From the NCBI RefSeq assembly GCF_943193215.1, contig NZ_CALPDH010000006.1:124001-188000 (forward strand): DNA of 64,000 bases, given 5' to 3'. The notes under the pieces are model-generated. The model searched no databases and was not told where the DNA came from. It was given only the letters and a program-made list of their open reading frames with translations. Position 1 is the first letter of the stretch. The number at the start of each line of letters is the position of its first letter. Positions 25,868-35,663 of the stretch are shown here, piece after piece. The DNA comes from Acetatifactor aquisgranensis. GTDB taxonomy: Bacteria > Bacillota > Clostridia > Lachnospirales > Lachnospiraceae. Both the position numbers and the translations under genes were made by a program.

Positions 25868-27202
25868 ATGGAAAGAACATACATTTCGGATGCCATCTCC
25901 GCCGCAGGGCACAGGGTTCTGGTGCAGGGCTTCGTGGACAATCTGCGGGACAGCAAATACATGGCGTTCATCGTTTTAAAGGACATCACGGGAAAGATAC
26001 AGATTACCATAGAAAAGGAGGCCCGTCCCGAACTATGTGATGCCGTTTCCCGGTTGACAGAGGACTCCGTCATCTCTGTCATCGGAAACGTGGCGTCCAA
26101 TGATTACGTCAAGCTAGGCGGCGTAGAAGTGATTCCGGAAAGCATCCGGATCGAATCTGTGGCGGAAGCCCTTCCCATCGCCCGGAAAGCCATCCCGGCC
26201 ACGAAGAAGAAAAAGGCGGTAGAGCGCTCCAGCATCGACCAGAGAATCGATTATCGCTGGATCGATCTAAGGACCGATGAGAACCAGCTGATGTTCCAGA
26301 TCCAGACCGCCATGGTGAACTCCATGCGCCAGTTTCTGCTGAACCAGAATTTCCTGGAAATCCATACGCCCAAGCTGATCGGCGCTGCCAGCGAAAGCGG
26401 GGCCGATGTGTTCGAGGTCAAATATTTCGACCGGAACGCCTACCTGGCCCAGAGCCCCCAGTTCTATAAGCAGATGGCCATGGCCAGCGGCTTTGAACGC
26501 ATTTTTGAGGTAGGCCCTGTATTCCGTGCGGAGAAATCCAATACCAACCGCCACACCACCGAATTCACGGGCTTCGACCTGGAATTCAGCTACATCGATT
26601 CCTACCAGGACGTCATGGACATGGAGGCGAAGCTGTTGACCCACATGCTGGGGGAGATCAGCCAAAGGTTCGGCAGCCGGATCAAGGAGACCTTCGGCAC
26701 CGATGTCATCGTCCCCACCCTTCCCTTCCCCATCATCGACCTGGCCGATCTATACGAAGAACTGGAGAAAAAATACGGCTATACCGTAGACGAATCCGAG
26801 AAAGGCGACCTGACTACATGGGCGGAGCAACTCAGCTACAGATGGGTCCGGCAGACCTATGGGCACGAATTCCTCTTTGTGACAGGCTTTGATGCGGAAA
26901 AGAGGGCATTCTATCACATGCGCGACGAGAATGGCGTCCCCATGGGCTACGACCTGATCTGGCGGGGCGTGGAGATCACCACCGGAGCCCAGAGAGAGCA
27001 CCGTTACGATGTCCTGAAAAAGCAGGCCGCGGAAAAAGGGCTTGAGGAGGATGTGAGATTTTATCTGGAATTCTTCAAATACGGCTGCCCGCCCCACGGC
27101 GGGTTCGGCATCGGCATAGACCGGCTGACCATGCTTCTGCTGAACCTGGGCATCAAAGATGCCATGTTCCTCTTCCGGGGGCCCAACCGTCTGAATCCTT
27201 AA
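25868..27202 (+). CDS. aspS2: Aspartate-tRNA ligase, archaeal (AspS2) type
   Basis: A 444-residue class II synthetase. Residues 1-100 form the OB-fold anticodon-binding domain (VLVQGFVDNLRDSKYMAFIVLKD). The catalytic domain shows motif 2 VFRAEKSNTNRHTTEF, then FDLEFSY, and motif 3 GFGIGIDRLTMLLL. The compact length without the bacterial GAD insertion identifies the archaeal/eukaryal-like AspRS, which in Clostridia is usually non-discriminating (charging tRNA-Asn too, then amidated by GatCAB) and accompanies a separate bacterial AspRS. AAGGAGG precedes the ATG at 25868. No T-box signature was found upstream (25586-25867). The stop overlaps the end of the convergent CotH fragment. Confidence 0.9.
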   Translation: MERTYISDAISAAGHRVLVQGFVDNLRDSKYMAFIVLKDITGKIQITIEKEARPELCDAVSRLTEDSVISVIGNVASNDYVKLGGVEVIPESIRIESVAEALPIARKAIPATKKKKAVERSSIDQRIDYRWIDLRTDENQLMFQIQTAMVNSMRQFLLNQNFLEIHTPKLIGAASESGADVFEVKYFDRNAYLAQSPQFYKQMAMASGFERIFEVGPVFRAEKSNTNRHTTEFTGFDLEFSYIDSYQDVMDMEAKLLTHMLGEISQRFGSRIKETFGTDVIVPTLPFPIIDLADLYEELEKKYGYTVDESEKGDLTTWAEQLSYRWVRQTYGHEFLFVTGFDAEKRAFYHMRDENGVPMGYDLIWRGVEITTGAQREHRYDVLKKQAAEKGLEEDVRFYLEFFKYGCPPHGGFGIGIDRLTMLLLNLGIKDAMFLFRGPNRLNP

Positions 27203-28014
27203 CAAAGCCTCTTATTTTTTCTGCCTGCCCTCTCCGGCAGCTGAAAATCTCCTGCGGAAGCGGCGTCACCGTCAGGTCTCTCCATTCCCTCCGGCGGACT
27301 GAACTCCTCTCCGAATGCGGCGTCACCGTCAGGTCTTTCCATTCCCTCCGGCGGACTAGCCTCCCCGCCGATTGCAGCCTCTGCGCCTGCATTTTCGGTG
27401 TCGCCCGGCTTTCCACCGCCTCTGCCAAAATGGCCTTCGCCGCCCTGACCCGGGAAACCGCCTCCGCCTCTGTCAAATGCCCCCATGACCTCAATATCGA
27501 TAGACGACGCGTCAACCAGGTTAGAGGCATCCGCCTGCTGTCCAGCGTCTGTAGAGGGTATCCTGCCGTCCAGCTGTCCCCGGATGCTCTCCGCCCTCAA
27601 TATCACAGTCTCGTACAGCATTTCCGCCGCTGCCCCATATTCTTCACCGGAATAGAATGCCGCAGGGTCGGTTTCCACCAATGTATCAATCTGGCTCCGA
27701 ATACGCTGATAAACCTGCGAAAATCTCCCGCCGGAGACATATTCTTCCGTCAGCTTCCGCAGATATTCATGATATTCCTCAAGATACCCCTCGTCCTCCA
27801 GCAAGGCATCAAAAAACGCCGTTCCCTGAAAAGGAGTGTCAATGGCATCATTGATCGTCCCGGACGCGTCCCTGCTCCCTCCCATGCCGCCAAAGGACAG
27901 ATTATAATCCCACGGGATAATATTCAGCTTCCCGTTATACTCATACAGATAGTAATTATGGGCCATGTTGCCGGACAGGCTGTCCAGATTTACTGAAAAG
28001 GCATGCACCGCCAT
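27199..28014 (-). pseudogene. CotH-kinase-like gene, 3' fragment
   Basis: The frame encodes the C-terminal part of a CotH-family protein: KYMAVHAFSVNLDSLSGNM, then YYLYEYNGKLNIIPWDYNLSFGG, carrying the DYN element of the atypical kinase fold, followed by helices and a Gly/Pro-rich acidic tail. A normal CotH protein has an N-terminal export signal and about 250 residues more before this point, including the ATP-binding region. Here the upstream neighbour is abruptly the coding sequence of a histidine kinase, so the 5' part was lost at a junction near 28017. The ATG at 28014 is an internal Met, so an active product is unlikely. Confidence 0.8.
27260..27357. repeat. 57-bp tandem repeat in the CotH tail
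   Basis: Two nearly identical copies (27260-27300 and 27317-27357 as the matching cores, period 57 bases) encode SPPEGMERPDGDAA twice. They extend the Pro/Gly/Asp-rich tail of the CotH fragment and keep the reading frame (19 codons). Confidence 0.85.
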
Positions 28015-28019
28015 ATATT

Positions 28020-28701
28020 TCAGTACATTTCATCCCCCTCATGCTCCATAGCGGCTACATCAGCGCTGGCGGCAATGGAAGTGATCGGCGTCTTCAGCTC
28101 ATGTCCTGCATCTGTGATGAACCGCTTCTGCCGCTCGATATTTTCCGCAAAAGGACGGATTGCATACCGGGAAAAGAACACAATCAGCCCGAAGACCACA
28201 ATCAGGCTGCCGATGCCTGTGCCCAGGGACACAAAGAGCAAAGTGCGCATGGCCTGCAGGGAATCCGCCACATTCAGGAACAACACCGTAATCCCCGTCT
28301 CATCCTCCCGGATCAGATACCGGTAGTCCCCGTAATAGCCCCTTTCCTTTTAACAGGACTGTCTCCGTATATTCCCCGGCCAGCTCCTCATCGATGGAGG
28401 AAATATGGTCCCTCGATATGAATATGATATGCCCCGCCGGGTCACAATGGGCAGCAAAAAAACGCGTGGTGAACTCCGCCTCCGGCCCTCCCCCCGGCAT
28501 ATCCGCCATGGGGGGCAGCGCAGCCCCCGGCCTGCGGAAAGCCCTCTGCTCCCGCCGCAAAAGCTCTTCCGCCATCTCATCCCGCATGGAAGTAGTCCGG
28601 TAATAATTCACAAGATTGATTCCCACAAGCCAGACCACCATGACCGTCCCGAAAGCCGCCATGGCCGCCAGAATAAAACGCCGCTGCATCTTCTTTAACA
28701 T
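28020..28701 (-). pseudogene. Sensor histidine kinase, frameshifted and 3'-truncated
   Basis: The first part (from the ATG at 28701, after GGAGG) encodes a cytoplasmic start, membrane helix 1 and an extracytoplasmic region up to about residue 120. A one-base insertion in the run of four G (minus strand) at 28339-28342 shifts the frame. In the shifted frame the protein continues with GYYGDYRYLIREDETG, membrane helix 2 and the phospho-acceptor box AGHELKTPITSIAASADVA, then ends at the junction near 28020. The whole ATPase domain is missing. It follows its response regulator, which is also damaged, so this two-component system is dead or repurposed. The frameshift alone could be a sequencing error; the missing ATPase domain cannot. 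Confidence 0.85.
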
Positions 28702-28788
28702 TTGAACCTCCACGCCGCCCGCTATGTGCTGTACAGCCGGGAAAAATTCCCTCTTTCGGCATTCTTCCGTGTGTAATCCAGGACTTCT

Positions 28789-29385
28789 CTATACACTTTC
28801 CTCCAGTGAGTAGCCGGCGCCGCGGACTGTCCTGATTTCCACGCTGCAGGCAATTTCCCGCAGCTTCCTGCGGACAAATCCGATGTAAGTCCAGACCACA
28901 TCGATTCCCGCCTCGGAATCCTGTCCCCATATCCTGTCCATCAGATGATTCGTGGAGAATACGTAATGGGGATGCCGGAAAAACAGTTCCGCCAGCTGAA
29001 ACTCCTTATTGTTCAGCCGTACCGAAAGGCTGCCGCAGCCCAGCGTGTACCGATTGCAATCCAGCTCCACATCCCCGAAAGAGAGGATCGTCTCCGAGTA
29101 TCCCCCGTTCCTGCGGGAAAGGGCTTTCACCCTGGCGATGAATTCCCTGCTGGCGAAAGGCTTGGGCAGGTAATCATCCGCCCCTGCTTCCAGCCCCGCC
29201 ACCCGGTCCTCGATTTCCGCCTTAGCCGTCAGCATCAGCACCGGAACCGCGGCGCCGCTCTTCCGGATGCGGGCCAGCGCTTCGGCGCCGTCATGGACCA
29301 TGTCCACAGTAAATTTATTCTTTTCCAACAGGAATTTCAGGGCCTTTGCAAGTTCGACCTCATCCTCCGCAATCAAAACGCGCAT
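28789..29385 (-). CDS. OmpR-family response regulator with deleted phospho-acceptor region
   Basis: A 198-residue regulator, about 30 shorter than the family norm. The start is normal (MRVLIAEDEVELAKALKFLL, then VDMVHDGAEAL) and so is the rest of the receiver (VPVLMLTAKAEIEDRVAG, DDYLPKPFAS) and the winged helix (LNNKEFQLAELFFRHP, GAGYSLEES). Between DGAEAL and ARIRKSG the beta3 strand with its usual LDIMMP-type phospho-acceptor Asp and the following helix are absent, without loss of frame. It therefore cannot be phosphorylated in the usual way. It may bind DNA constitutively or simply be decaying with its broken kinase. Confidence 0.85.
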   Translation of the reverse strand: MRVLIAEDEVELAKALKFLLEKNKFTVDMVHDGAEALARIRKSGAAVPVLMLTAKAEIEDRVAGLEAGADDYLPKPFASREFIARVKALSRRNGGYSETILSFGDVELDCNRYTLGCGSLSVRLNNKEFQLAELFFRHPHYVFSTNHLMDRIWGQDSEAGIDVVWTYIGFVRRKLREIACSVEIRTVRGAGYSLEESV

Positions 29386-29496
29386 CAGAAATACCTCTCA
29401 TCCCCTGCCAATCATCTTTTTCCCGTCAGTATAGCATATCCCGGGACAAAAAGAAAGCAAATCAGACTTTCTTGATATAACGCTGATGAATCAGTC

Positions 29497-29525
29497 TTGA
29501 ATTGCGCTATAGAAGTTGTTATAAT
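29497..29525 (+). promoter_or_regulatory. Promoter of the hybrid kinase gene
   Basis: TTGAAT (29497-29502) and TATAAT (29520-29525) are 17 bases apart, about 50 bases before the start codon. Confidence 0.8.
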
Positions 29526-29574
29526 ACATTAAGAAACAAGAAAGAAACGGAACTGCCAAAAAGGAAGGTCACTC

Positions 29575-32139
29575 ATGAAAATTCGTAGCCTCAAACCAGA
29601 ACACCACGCGACACATTTTCTAATCGGAAGCTTCACTGTGCTTCTGCTGGTCAGTATCGGGGCCTTTGTCTGCCTGGGCCGCTTTATGAGCAAAGAAAGC
29701 GAGGAATCCATCCACACAGTGGGGAATCTGTATATGGCCGGCATCAACAACCATATTACCGCGCATTTCCGCACGCTGATCGACCTGAAGCTGGAACAGG
29801 CCGAGGGCATAGTGGATACCATCCCGGCGGATATATCCGGCACAGACGAATTGTATGAGGAACTGGTTCACAGGGCTGATGTGAGAAACTTTAATTATGT
29901 GGCTCTTTATTCCACGGACGGGACAATCGAGATGCTGGACGGAAGCTTTCTCCGCCTTGCCGATCCGGAGTCTTTCCGGGAATCCCTGGCTCATCATGAG
30001 AAAAAGGTGGCCGTGGGCTATGACTCTCTGGGCAACGAAGTAGTCATGTTCGGTCTCAATGCGGAGTATCCCATGAGCAACGGAGAAAAAAGCCTGGCCC
30101 TGGTCGTCGCGGTGCCCATAGATTACATCAGCGCCATGCTGGGAACGGATGAGGAGAACGCGTTGATATTCTCCAGCATCATTCGAAAAGACGGCAGCTT
30201 TATCATAAGCGACATGGGCTCGGAATACGAGGACTATTTCGAAAGCCTGTACGCGCGTTTTCCGGATGGCGACCCCGAAAAGATAGGCTCCTATATCCAG
30301 GAGCTTTCCGAGGCAATGGAAAAAAAGGAAAACTATGCCACGGTACTGGATTTCGACGAGAGCAACCAGCAGATATACTGTACCATGCTCCCCTATTCGG
30401 AGTGGCATCTGATTACGATTCTGCCTTTCGGGCCTTTAAATGAAACCGTGGAAGACCTGGACCGGAACCGGACTCTCGCCACGCTGTTGGTCTGCTCTGT
30501 CATTTTCGTGGTGTTGCTGATCATTTTCTTTATTTACTACAGGACGACCTGCAGACAGCTGAAAGAGCTGGAAGAGGCGCGGCAGGAAGCTCTGGCCGCC
30601 ACCAAGGCAAAGAGCTCGTTCCTCTCCAATATGAGCCACGATATCCGTACGCCTATGAATGCAATCGTGGGCATGACGGCCATCGCCACAGCCCATGTCG
30701 ACGACAAGGAGCAGGTGATGAACTGCCTGAAGAAAATCACCCTGTCCGGCAAGCATCTGCTGGGATTGATCAATGATGTGCTGGACATGTCCAAAATCGA
30801 AAGCGGCAAGATGACCCTGACGGCGGAGCTCGTCTCCCTGCAGGAGGTCATCGAGGGAGTCGTAGGCATCGTGCAGACGCAGATAAAGGGAAAGAGCCAG
30901 CATTTCAATGTGCACATAGACAAGATTACGGCGGAAGATGTCTACTGCGACAGCGTGCGCCTGAATCAGGTCCTGCTCAATCTCCTGTCCAATGCCATCA
31001 AATACACACAGGAGGGCGGGACCATACAGCTGTCCCTGTATCAGGAAGATACGCCTCCCCAGAAAGGCGCCGATTATGTCCGGACCCATATCACCGTTAC
31101 GGATAACGGTATGGGAATGTCCGAGGAATTCCAGAGCCATGTCTTCGACTCCTATTCCAGAGTGGACACTCTGCGGGTACACAAAACGGAGGGCGCCGGG
31201 CTCGGAATGGCGATCACGAAGCACATCATAGATGCTATGGACGGCACCATCACCGTTAAAAGCCAGCTGGGCAAGGGAACGGAATTCCATGTCATCCTGG
31301 ACCTTGAAAGGGCGACTGCTTCGGAAATCGATATGGTTCTTCCTCCATGGAAAATGCTGGTGGTGGATGACGATGAGACCCTGTGCCGGACGGCAGTGGA
31401 CGCCCTGGAGTCCATCGGCATCCAGGCCGACTGGACGCTGAGCGGGGAGAAAGCGCTGACCATGGTTGCAAAGCACCATCAGTCGCGGGACGACTATCAG
31501 ATTGTCATGCTGGACTGGAAGCTCCCTGGTATGGACGGGCTTTACGTAGCCAAGCAGATTCGCCGGATCGTAGGCGAGGAGATGCCGATTATCCTGATTT
31601 CCGCCTATGACTGGAGCGACTTTGAGGCAGATGCCAAGGAGGCCGGAATCAATGGCTTTATCGCAAAGCCGCTGTTCAAGTCCACTTTATTCTATGGATT
31701 GAAAAAATATATGGACATCGAAGAGAACCCGGACATGCCCGACGACTACGCGGACTTCTCCGGAAAGCATGTACTGGTGGCCGAGGACAATGACCTGAAC
31801 TGGGAAATCCTCCAGGCGCTGCTGTCAGATATCGGCATGGAGGTGGAATGGGCGGAGAATGGGAAAATCTGTCTGGAGAAATTCCAGGCATCCGCTCCGG
31901 GCTATTACGACGTCATCCTGATGGATGTCCGAATGCCCGTGATGAATGGCTACGAAGCCACCAAAGGCATCCGCGCTTCCAGCCATCCGGACGCCGGGAC
32001 TATCCCCATCATCGCCATGACTGCGGATGCCTTCTCGGAGGACATCAAGCAATGTCTGGACTGCGGCATGAATGCGCATACCGCGAAACCGATTAATTTT
32101 GAAGAAGTGATCTCTCTGCTGAAGAAACATATTCTATAA
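29575..32139 (+). CDS. Hybrid sensor histidine kinase with two receiver domains
   Basis: An 854-residue membrane protein. Helix 1 lies near residues 18-38, a Cache-like extracytoplasmic sensor follows to about residue 300 (LYSTDGTIEMLDGSF, SSIIRKDGSFIISDM), then helix 2 near residues 305-325. The HisKA box FLSNMSHDIRTPMNAIVG has His355, followed by the ATPase domain (LLNLLSNAIKYT, DNGMGMS, GAGLGMAITKHI). Receiver 1 has Asp647 in VMLDWKLPGMDG and receiver 2 has Asp784 in ILMDVRMPVMNG. No output domain is present, so it must signal to another protein by phosphotransfer. It is transcribed alone. In gut Clostridia such kinases are common and their partners are rarely known. Confidence 0.92.
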   Translation: MKIRSLKPEHHATHFLIGSFTVLLLVSIGAFVCLGRFMSKESEESIHTVGNLYMAGINNHITAHFRTLIDLKLEQAEGIVDTIPADISGTDELYEELVHRADVRNFNYVALYSTDGTIEMLDGSFLRLADPESFRESLAHHEKKVAVGYDSLGNEVVMFGLNAEYPMSNGEKSLALVVAVPIDYISAMLGTDEENALIFSSIIRKDGSFIISDMGSEYEDYFESLYARFPDGDPEKIGSYIQELSEAMEKKENYATVLDFDESNQQIYCTMLPYSEWHLITILPFGPLNETVEDLDRNRTLATLLVCSVIFVVLLIIFFIYYRTTCRQLKELEEARQEALAATKAKSSFLSNMSHDIRTPMNAIVGMTAIATAHVDDKEQVMNCLKKITLSGKHLLGLINDVLDMSKIESGKMTLTAELVSLQEVIEGVVGIVQTQIKGKSQHFNVHIDKITAEDVYCDSVRLNQVLLNLLSNAIKYTQEGGTIQLSLYQEDTPPQKGADYVRTHITVTDNGMGMSEEFQSHVFDSYSRVDTLRVHKTEGAGLGMAITKHIIDAMDGTITVKSQLGKGTEFHVILDLERATASEIDMVLPPWKMLVVDDDETLCRTAVDALESIGIQADWTLSGEKALTMVAKHHQSRDDYQIVMLDWKLPGMDGLYVAKQIRRIVGEEMPIILISAYDWSDFEADAKEAGINGFIAKPLFKSTLFYGLKKYMDIEENPDMPDDYADFSGKHVLVAEDNDLNWEILQALLSDIGMEVEWAENGKICLEKFQASAPGYYDVILMDVRMPVMNGYEATKGIRASSHPDAGTIPIIAMTADAFSEDIKQCLDCGMNAHTAKPINFEEVISLLKKHIL

Positions 32140-32146
32140 AGCCACC

Positions 32147-33526
32147 CTACTGTATCTTTGCCAGCGCTTCCTTAGACAGTATCTTCCGGATATTCAGCGC
32201 GAACAAAGTGGTGGCTGTGGCAGCCGAGATGGCATCCGAAACCGGCTCCGCGTAATAGACGCCCATCACGCCCAGGAAGCGCGGCAGGATGATGGCCAGC
32301 GGAATCAGCAGGATAATCTTCCGCAGCACGGCGATAAAGAGCGAAATCTTCGCCTGCCCCAGCGCCAGAAAGGTGGGCTGTATACCGTTCTGCAGGCCGA
32401 AGACAAGCATGCCTGCCATAAATACCGGCATGACCTCCCCCGTCAGCGCCACCAGTTCGGCCTCATTGGTGAAGAATCCCGCGTAGAACCGTGGGAATAT
32501 CATGCTGGTAGCCGTGGTCAGGAGCCGGAACCCGAAGCACATCCCTATCATCCAGCGGTACAGCTTCCTGACCCTGTCGAAATTCTGTGCTCCGTAATTG
32601 TAGCTGACGATGGGCGTCATACCCTGGGTAAATCCGTTGATGGGCGCGGAAAACAACTGCATGATGCTCTGCATGATGGTCAGGGATCCCACGTGCAGAT
32701 CGCCGCCATAGGCCTGCAGGCCATGGTTCAGCACGATACTGATGAAACTTTCCGTGGCATTCATGATAAAGGGCGAAATCCCCAGCGAAAATACGCTGCC
32801 CAGCACTTTTCCCTCCAGCCGCATACAGCTTCTGCGGATTTTCAGGGAGGACTTTTTTCCCATCAGAAAAGACACCACCCAGGCGGCGCTGAGTCCCTGG
32901 GAAATCACAGTGGCCACTGCCGCGCCCCTCACCCCCATACGCAGCCCGAAGATGAATATCGGATCCAAAATGATATTCGCCACCGCTCCAATCAGCACGG
33001 AGAGCATGGCCGTCCGCGGCTGGCTCTGGCAGATGATGAAAGCGTTCAGCCCCAGGGCCATCTCCACGAAGAGCGTCCCCGCCAGATAGATGGACAGGTA
33101 ATCCGTGGCATAGCCGATGGTGGCACCGCTGGCGCCGAACATGAAGAGCAGCGGCCTCTGGAACAGGTAGAAGAATGCCATCAGCACAACCGTGCACAGC
33201 AGCAGGAAGCTGACGCTGTTTCCCAGAATCTTCTCCGCCCGCTCCCTGTCCCCTTTCCCCAGCCAGATAGCTGCTAACGGCGCCGCCCCATTGCTGATAA
33301 AAGCGGAAAAGGCCGAGATGAACACGGTGATGCAGAAAGTGACACCCACCCCTGTCAGCGCGTTGGCTCCTACGCCCTCCATGTGGCCGATGTAGATCCG
33401 GTCAATGATGCTGTATAAAATGTTGATGATCTGAGCCAGAATGGCAGGCAGGGTCATGCTTGCCATCAGCCTGCCGATGGACTCCGTCGCCATCCTCTCT
33501 TCTCTTGTCTTAGCGGTTTCTGCCAT
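32147..33526 (-). CDS. MATE-family multidrug exporter
   Basis: A roughly 460-residue membrane transporter with twelve predicted helices, exporting organic cations or drugs in exchange for Na+ or H+. The N-terminal helix region MTLPAILAQIINILYSIIDRIYIGHMEGVGANALTGVG is typical of the clostridial MATE/DinF group, as is FTQGMTPIVSYNYGAQNFDRV at the start of the second half. The start is uncertain: ATGs at 33589, 33562, 33526 and 33493 are in frame and none has an ideal ribosome site; 33526 is a compromise. It ends seven bases from the convergent kinase gene. Confidence 0.88.
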   Translation of the reverse strand: MAETAKTREERMATESIGRLMASMTLPAILAQIINILYSIIDRIYIGHMEGVGANALTGVGVTFCITVFISAFSAFISNGAAPLAAIWLGKGDRERAEKILGNSVSFLLLCTVVLMAFFYLFQRPLLFMFGASGATIGYATDYLSIYLAGTLFVEMALGLNAFIICQSQPRTAMLSVLIGAVANIILDPIFIFGLRMGVRGAAVATVISQGLSAAWVVSFLMGKKSSLKIRRSCMRLEGKVLGSVFSLGISPFIMNATESFISIVLNHGLQAYGGDLHVGSLTIMQSIMQLFSAPINGFTQGMTPIVSYNYGAQNFDRVRKLYRWMIGMCFGFRLLTTATSMIFPRFYAGFFTNEAELVALTGEVMPVFMAGMLVFGLQNGIQPTFLALGQAKISLFIAVLRKIILLIPLAIILPRFLGVMGVYYAEPVSDAISAATATTLFALNIRKILSKEALAKIQ

Positions 33527-33683
33527 ATTCTTCTGTGGACTCCTCTCTGCATTTCCGGTCATTTTCCCATGCCTTGCAATCCTGCGCATAAAAATGGGAC
33601 GGAAAAATCCGCCCCAATCGTTCCTTACCCTATTGAGGTATCTCTGTTGTCAGATTGACAGCACTAACCTAGTTATAGTATAC

Positions 33684-35570
33684 TCAGACAGCATTGTCAA
33701 GAGCGATTTCAGCTTTCTGCTCTTTGGCCCGGCCGTCAGTCTTCTTCAGATAATAGAACCCATACGCCGGTACCCTGACCTCCTCCGGCCGTACTTCCCC
33801 GCCTGTCACAAGGTCCACATACACGCCGTCCGCCTCATGGATCCATGCGGTCTTCTCATATCCGCTGAAGTTGAACAGGCCGATCAGCTTCTCCCCCTCA
33901 TAGTATCTGCCCATGCACAAAACCGCTTTCTCCCAGGTCTCAATAGTCCAGGTGTCCGCTCCCGATACGAATACTTTCTCCCGTTTCCGGATCTCCTCTA
34001 AAGCTTTCAGCCTTCCGAACAGCTTTCCCTCCACTGTATCGGAATCCTCCCTGTTCTTTGCCAGCTCCCAGTTCATGGCGCCCCGGTGGATATACCTGGA
34101 ATCCGCCGCCTTGTCCGGGTCATCCTTGTAGGTATAATCGTTGACCTGGCCTATTTCGTCCCCGCCGTAGAGCACCGGGATGCCGGACTGCATGAACATG
34201 TAGGCATGCAGCATCACATCCTCATCGATGGCCCTCGCCATGGCGTCCTTATCCTGCTCGAATCCTGCTTTCTCGATTCCGCACATGGACGCGGTAGTCC
34301 CGCAGAACCTGGCGTCCCCCGTGACGGGATCCGCATTGTACAGCTCTCCTCTGCTGTTGCTTCCTCCCGCATAACCCTGGAAATAATCATTCAGGTATTT
34401 CTTGTGGGAGCGCTCCTCAAGGCCCTCCCCTTTCAATGTGCCGTAATCCAGCCCCCATCCGATATCGTCATGGCAGCGCAGATAGTTCAGGAATACATAC
34501 TCTTTCGGCAGGGAATTCACGATATCCAGCTGCCGCTTCAAAAGCCGCACGTCCCTGGTAGCCACCGTGTGCCAGGTGGTGGCCATGGTGGTCACATTGT
34601 AGAGCATATGGCATTCCGGCTTCTCCACCGTGCCGAAATAAGGCACCACTTTCTCCGGCTCCATCACCACTTCCCCCAGCAGCAGGATGCCCGGGCAGAC
34701 GATTTCGCCAATCATGCGCATCATGCGCACAATCGTGTGCACCTGGGGCAGATTCCGGCAGCTGGTATTCAGCTCTTTCCAGATATAGGGCACCGCGTCG
34801 ATGCGGATGATATCTATCCCCTGGTTTGCCAGATACAGGAAATTGTACATCATCTCGTTGAACACTCTGGGGTTGCGGTAGTTCAGATCCCACTGGTAGG
34901 GATAAAAGGTGGTCATCACATAGTGGCCGCAGTCTGGCAGCCATGTGAAGTTCCCCGGAGCCGTGGTGGGGAATACCTGAGGCACTGTCCTCTCGTACAG
35001 GGAAGGAATCTCATCATTGCAGAAGAAGAAATAGCGGCTCATATATTCCCCGTCCCCCTGGCGGGCCTTTTTCGCCCACTCATGATCCTCAGAGGTGTGA
35101 TTCATGACGAAATCCATGCACACATTGATTCCCTTTTTGTGGCAGGCCGCCGTGAGATTGTCCAGATCCTCCATGGATCCCAGATTCTCCTGCACTTTCC
35201 TGAAATCCGACACCGCGTATCCGCCGTCGGATTTGCCTTTCGTGGTATCCAGGAAAGGCATCAGGTGAATGTAATTCACATTGCACTGTTCAATATAGTC
35301 CAGCCTGGAGGCCACGCCTTTCATGTTCCCCGCGAAATTGTCAATATAGAACATCATGCCCAGCATGTCGTTGCTCTTGTACCAGTCGGGACGGCTCTCC
35401 CTGTCGGAATCCATGGATTTCAGCTTCCTGCCGCGCTCCTGGCAGAATCGCTCCATATTGCCGCACAGCTCGGCGAACATATCCCCGTTATTGTACAGTT
35501 CCATGTAAAGCCATCTCAGCTCGTCATGATGTCTTGCAAACCGCCTTTTATAAGCACTTGTTTCTCTCAT
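33684..35570 (-). CDS. Amylosucrase-like GH13 enzyme
   Basis: A 628-residue cytoplasmic glycoside hydrolase. It has the helical N-terminal domain typical of amylosucrases/sucrose hydrolases (residues 1-85) and then GH13 regions: CMDFVMNHTSEDHEW (region I), IIRIDAVPYIWKELNTSC with nucleophile Asp258 (II), ILLLGEVVMEP with Glu300 (III) and LRCHDDIGWG (IV). It cleaves sucrose or a related glucoside, possibly with transfer to glucan. AGAGGTGA precedes the ATG at 35570. Upstream lie a sugar permease fragment and a LacI fragment, so it is the surviving enzyme of an otherwise deleted sugar import operon. Confidence 0.88.
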   Translation of the reverse strand: MRETSAYKRRFARHHDELRWLYMELYNNGDMFAELCGNMERFCQERGRKLKSMDSDRESRPDWYKSNDMLGMMFYIDNFAGNMKGVASRLDYIEQCNVNYIHLMPFLDTTKGKSDGGYAVSDFRKVQENLGSMEDLDNLTAACHKKGINVCMDFVMNHTSEDHEWAKKARQGDGEYMSRYFFFCNDEIPSLYERTVPQVFPTTAPGNFTWLPDCGHYVMTTFYPYQWDLNYRNPRVFNEMMYNFLYLANQGIDIIRIDAVPYIWKELNTSCRNLPQVHTIVRMMRMIGEIVCPGILLLGEVVMEPEKVVPYFGTVEKPECHMLYNVTTMATTWHTVATRDVRLLKRQLDIVNSLPKEYVFLNYLRCHDDIGWGLDYGTLKGEGLEERSHKKYLNDYFQGYAGGSNSRGELYNADPVTGDARFCGTTASMCGIEKAGFEQDKDAMARAIDEDVMLHAYMFMQSGIPVLYGGDEIGQVNDYTYKDDPDKAADSRYIHRGAMNWELAKNREDSDTVEGKLFGRLKALEEIRKREKVFVSGADTWTIETWEKAVLCMGRYYEGEKLIGLFNFSGYEKTAWIHEADGVYVDLVTGGEVRPEEVRVPAYGFYYLKKTDGRAKEQKAEIALDNAV

Positions 35571-35663
35571 AGCTTCACCTCTTGCATTTTTATCGAAATC
35601 AGCTGCTGCAAAAGGGCCGTTGCATTCCTGTGTCTTTCCATCATGCAACAGCCCTCCGAGCTT

